DNA of 6,064 nucleotides from Thermococcus sp. GTDB lineage: Archaea > Methanobacteriota_B > Thermococci > Thermococcales > Thermococcaceae. This document shows, in pieces, positions 5,172 through 6,064 of the stretch. The stretch's first letter is position 1, and each line of letters opens with the position of its first letter. The notes under the pieces are model-generated. The model made no database searches. It saw only the letters and a program-made list of their open reading frames with translations, and had not been told where the DNA came from. A program made the translations under genes and the position numbers. The stretch lies in contig JALTMZ010000077.1 of assembly GCA_027001105.1 (NCBI GenBank), positions 1-6,064 on the forward strand. The letters run 5' to 3'.

Positions 5172-6064
5172 ATGGAGGTCTTCCTTTTCGAGTACGTAAC
5201 GGCCGGGGGAGAGGCGCCGGAGGGAATAGTTGTTGAGGGTCTGGGAATGTTCAAGACCCTTCATGAGGGATTTCAAGAACTCTCAGAGATTACGGTCAAT
5301 ACGGTTGTTAAACCGGAATATCTCTCCACTTTATCTTTGTCTTCCCCATCTCTTAAATCTTCGGAATTTAAAGACTTTGAAGACTTGGGAAGAAAAGTAG
5401 AAGAGCTTTCGGAGAGTTCTGACTGCTTTTTGATAATCGCTCCGGAGGATGACAACCTCCTCTTTAACCTGACTCAGCTTGCCGAGAAGAGGAGTGAAAA
5501 CCTTGGATCCGGAAGCGAAGGGATAGCAATTGCCTCTGACAAGTGGAGAACCTACAAAAAGCTGAAGGGTAAAGTTAACGTTCCGGAAACATCAGAAAAA
5601 CCACTTGAACCACCATTTCTGCTGAAACCCAGGATTTCATGCGGTGGGGAGGGGATAGAGCTAGTTACCGAGGAAGATGTCCTGAGATTCAAAAATTTTG
5701 ACAAAAACTACATAGCCCAGGAATTCGTGAAAGGAGAGAACCTAAGCGTGAGCTTAATGGTTGGAGATGATATACACTTATTAAGTGTTAATGAGCAGCT
5801 AATTGAAGATTTCAGGTATAGAGGGGCTGAGATTCCAGCTAAAATAGACAGAAAAGAACTGGAAGATGTTTATAACCAGGCAAGTGAGGCTGTCAGCTGC
5901 ATAAAAGGATTACACGGATACGTTGGCGTAGATGTTGTCCTGGCAGACGAGCCTTACGTAATCGAAATAAACGCGAGGCCAACAACTCCGGCAATTCTTT
6001 TCCGGAGGGTTTACGGTTTTAACCTATCCGATCTAATTCTGAAAAACCATTTTGAGGAAAATTT
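5172..6064 (+). CDS. mfnD: Tyramine-L-glutamate ligase (MfnD), ATP-grasp; 3' end outside the window
   Basis: Predicted to join tyramine to the gamma-carboxyl of L-glutamate with ATP, an early step in making methanofuran, the C1-carrier coenzyme of methanogens and Archaeoglobales. The 297 codons seen include the family N-terminus (MEVFLFEYVTAGG, then EGLGMFKTL), a weakly conserved linker with PEDDNLLFNLT, and an ATP-grasp domain: SDKWRTYKKL (about 122-131), FLLKPRISCGGEGI (Lys152 and the glycine-rich loop), AQEFVKGENLSVSLMV, GYVGVDVVL and the metal-binding VIEINARPTTP (Glu265, Asn267). The family is about 290-300 residues, so only a little is missing. ATG 5172 fits the family start and the TATA spacing. 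It is cytosolic and has no signal sequence. Other small ATP-grasp ligases are possible, but the N-terminal motifs favour MfnD. Confidence 0.8.
   Translation, partial: MEVFLFEYVTAGGEAPEGIVVEGLGMFKTLHEGFQELSEITVNTVVKPEYLSTLSLSSPSLKSSEFKDFEDLGRKVEELSESSDCFLIIAPEDDNLLFNLTQLAEKRSENLGSGSEGIAIASDKWRTYKKLKGKVNVPETSEKPLEPPFLLKPRISCGGEGIELVTEEDVLRFKNFDKNYIAQEFVKGENLSVSLMVGDDIHLLSVNEQLIEDFRYRGAEIPAKIDRKELEDVYNQASEAVSCIKGLHGYVGVDVVLADEPYVIEINARPTTPAILFRRVYGFNLSDLILKNHFEEN

Noticed and set aside
5094..5455. Two 60-codon open frames on the minus strand opposite mfnD and its upstream region
   Set aside because: They overlap a clearly conserved ATP-grasp gene on the plus strand, have no recognisable motif and no ribosome site.
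1..6064. A new defence or other undescribed multi-gene system
   Set aside because: Each gene or fragment is explained by a known family (phosphodiesterase, IS3, IS630, DUF1670, NYN, MfnD), and no unexplained conserved cluster was found.

Overview
The window looks archaeal, most likely from a methanofuran-using euryarchaeon of the Archaeoglobales type. This rests on a near-complete tyramine-glutamate ligase (MfnD), an archaeal NYN-domain protein, a DUF1670 remnant, AT-rich TATA-like boxes about 25-30 nt before starts, and GGAGGTGA-type ribosome binding sites. The lineage is inferred; no rRNA is present.

Left part (1-1412, minus strand): an alkaline-phosphatase-superfamily (type I phosphodiesterase) gene that runs off the left edge. 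It is split by one missing base in a homopolymer at 762-767, although the residues expected to bind metal and substrate are kept on both sides of the break.

Middle (1413-3746): two nested insertion sequences, both coding on the minus strand. An IS3-family element of about 1.2 kb has 36-bp terminal inverted repeats at 1413-1448 and, split, at 3720-3746 plus 2581-2587. Its orfA is intact, but orfB has at least three frameshifts. A 1128-bp IS630-family element (2590-3717), flanked by TA dinucleotides, has inserted into the IS3 terminal repeat upstream of orfA. Its transposase keeps a D-D-E triad but is divided into reading frames, one junction being at an A7 run.

Right of the IS3 end (3747-4198, plus strand) lies the decayed C-terminal half of a DUF1670 gene. 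Its N-terminal half is absent from the other side of the element, and there is no clear target duplication, which suggests a deletion next to the IS.

Right part (4199-6064, plus strand) is ordinary chromosome: a NYN-domain (TIGR00288-like) gene, T-tracts that may terminate its transcript, an unusual A/C-rich, G-poor 150-bp intergenic stretch with short direct repeats, then mfnD, which leaves the window just short of its end. The NYN gene and mfnD are intact and more GC-rich by eye than the left part. I found no convincing new biological system. The main interest is the nested mobile-element history and the frameshifts at homopolymer runs.
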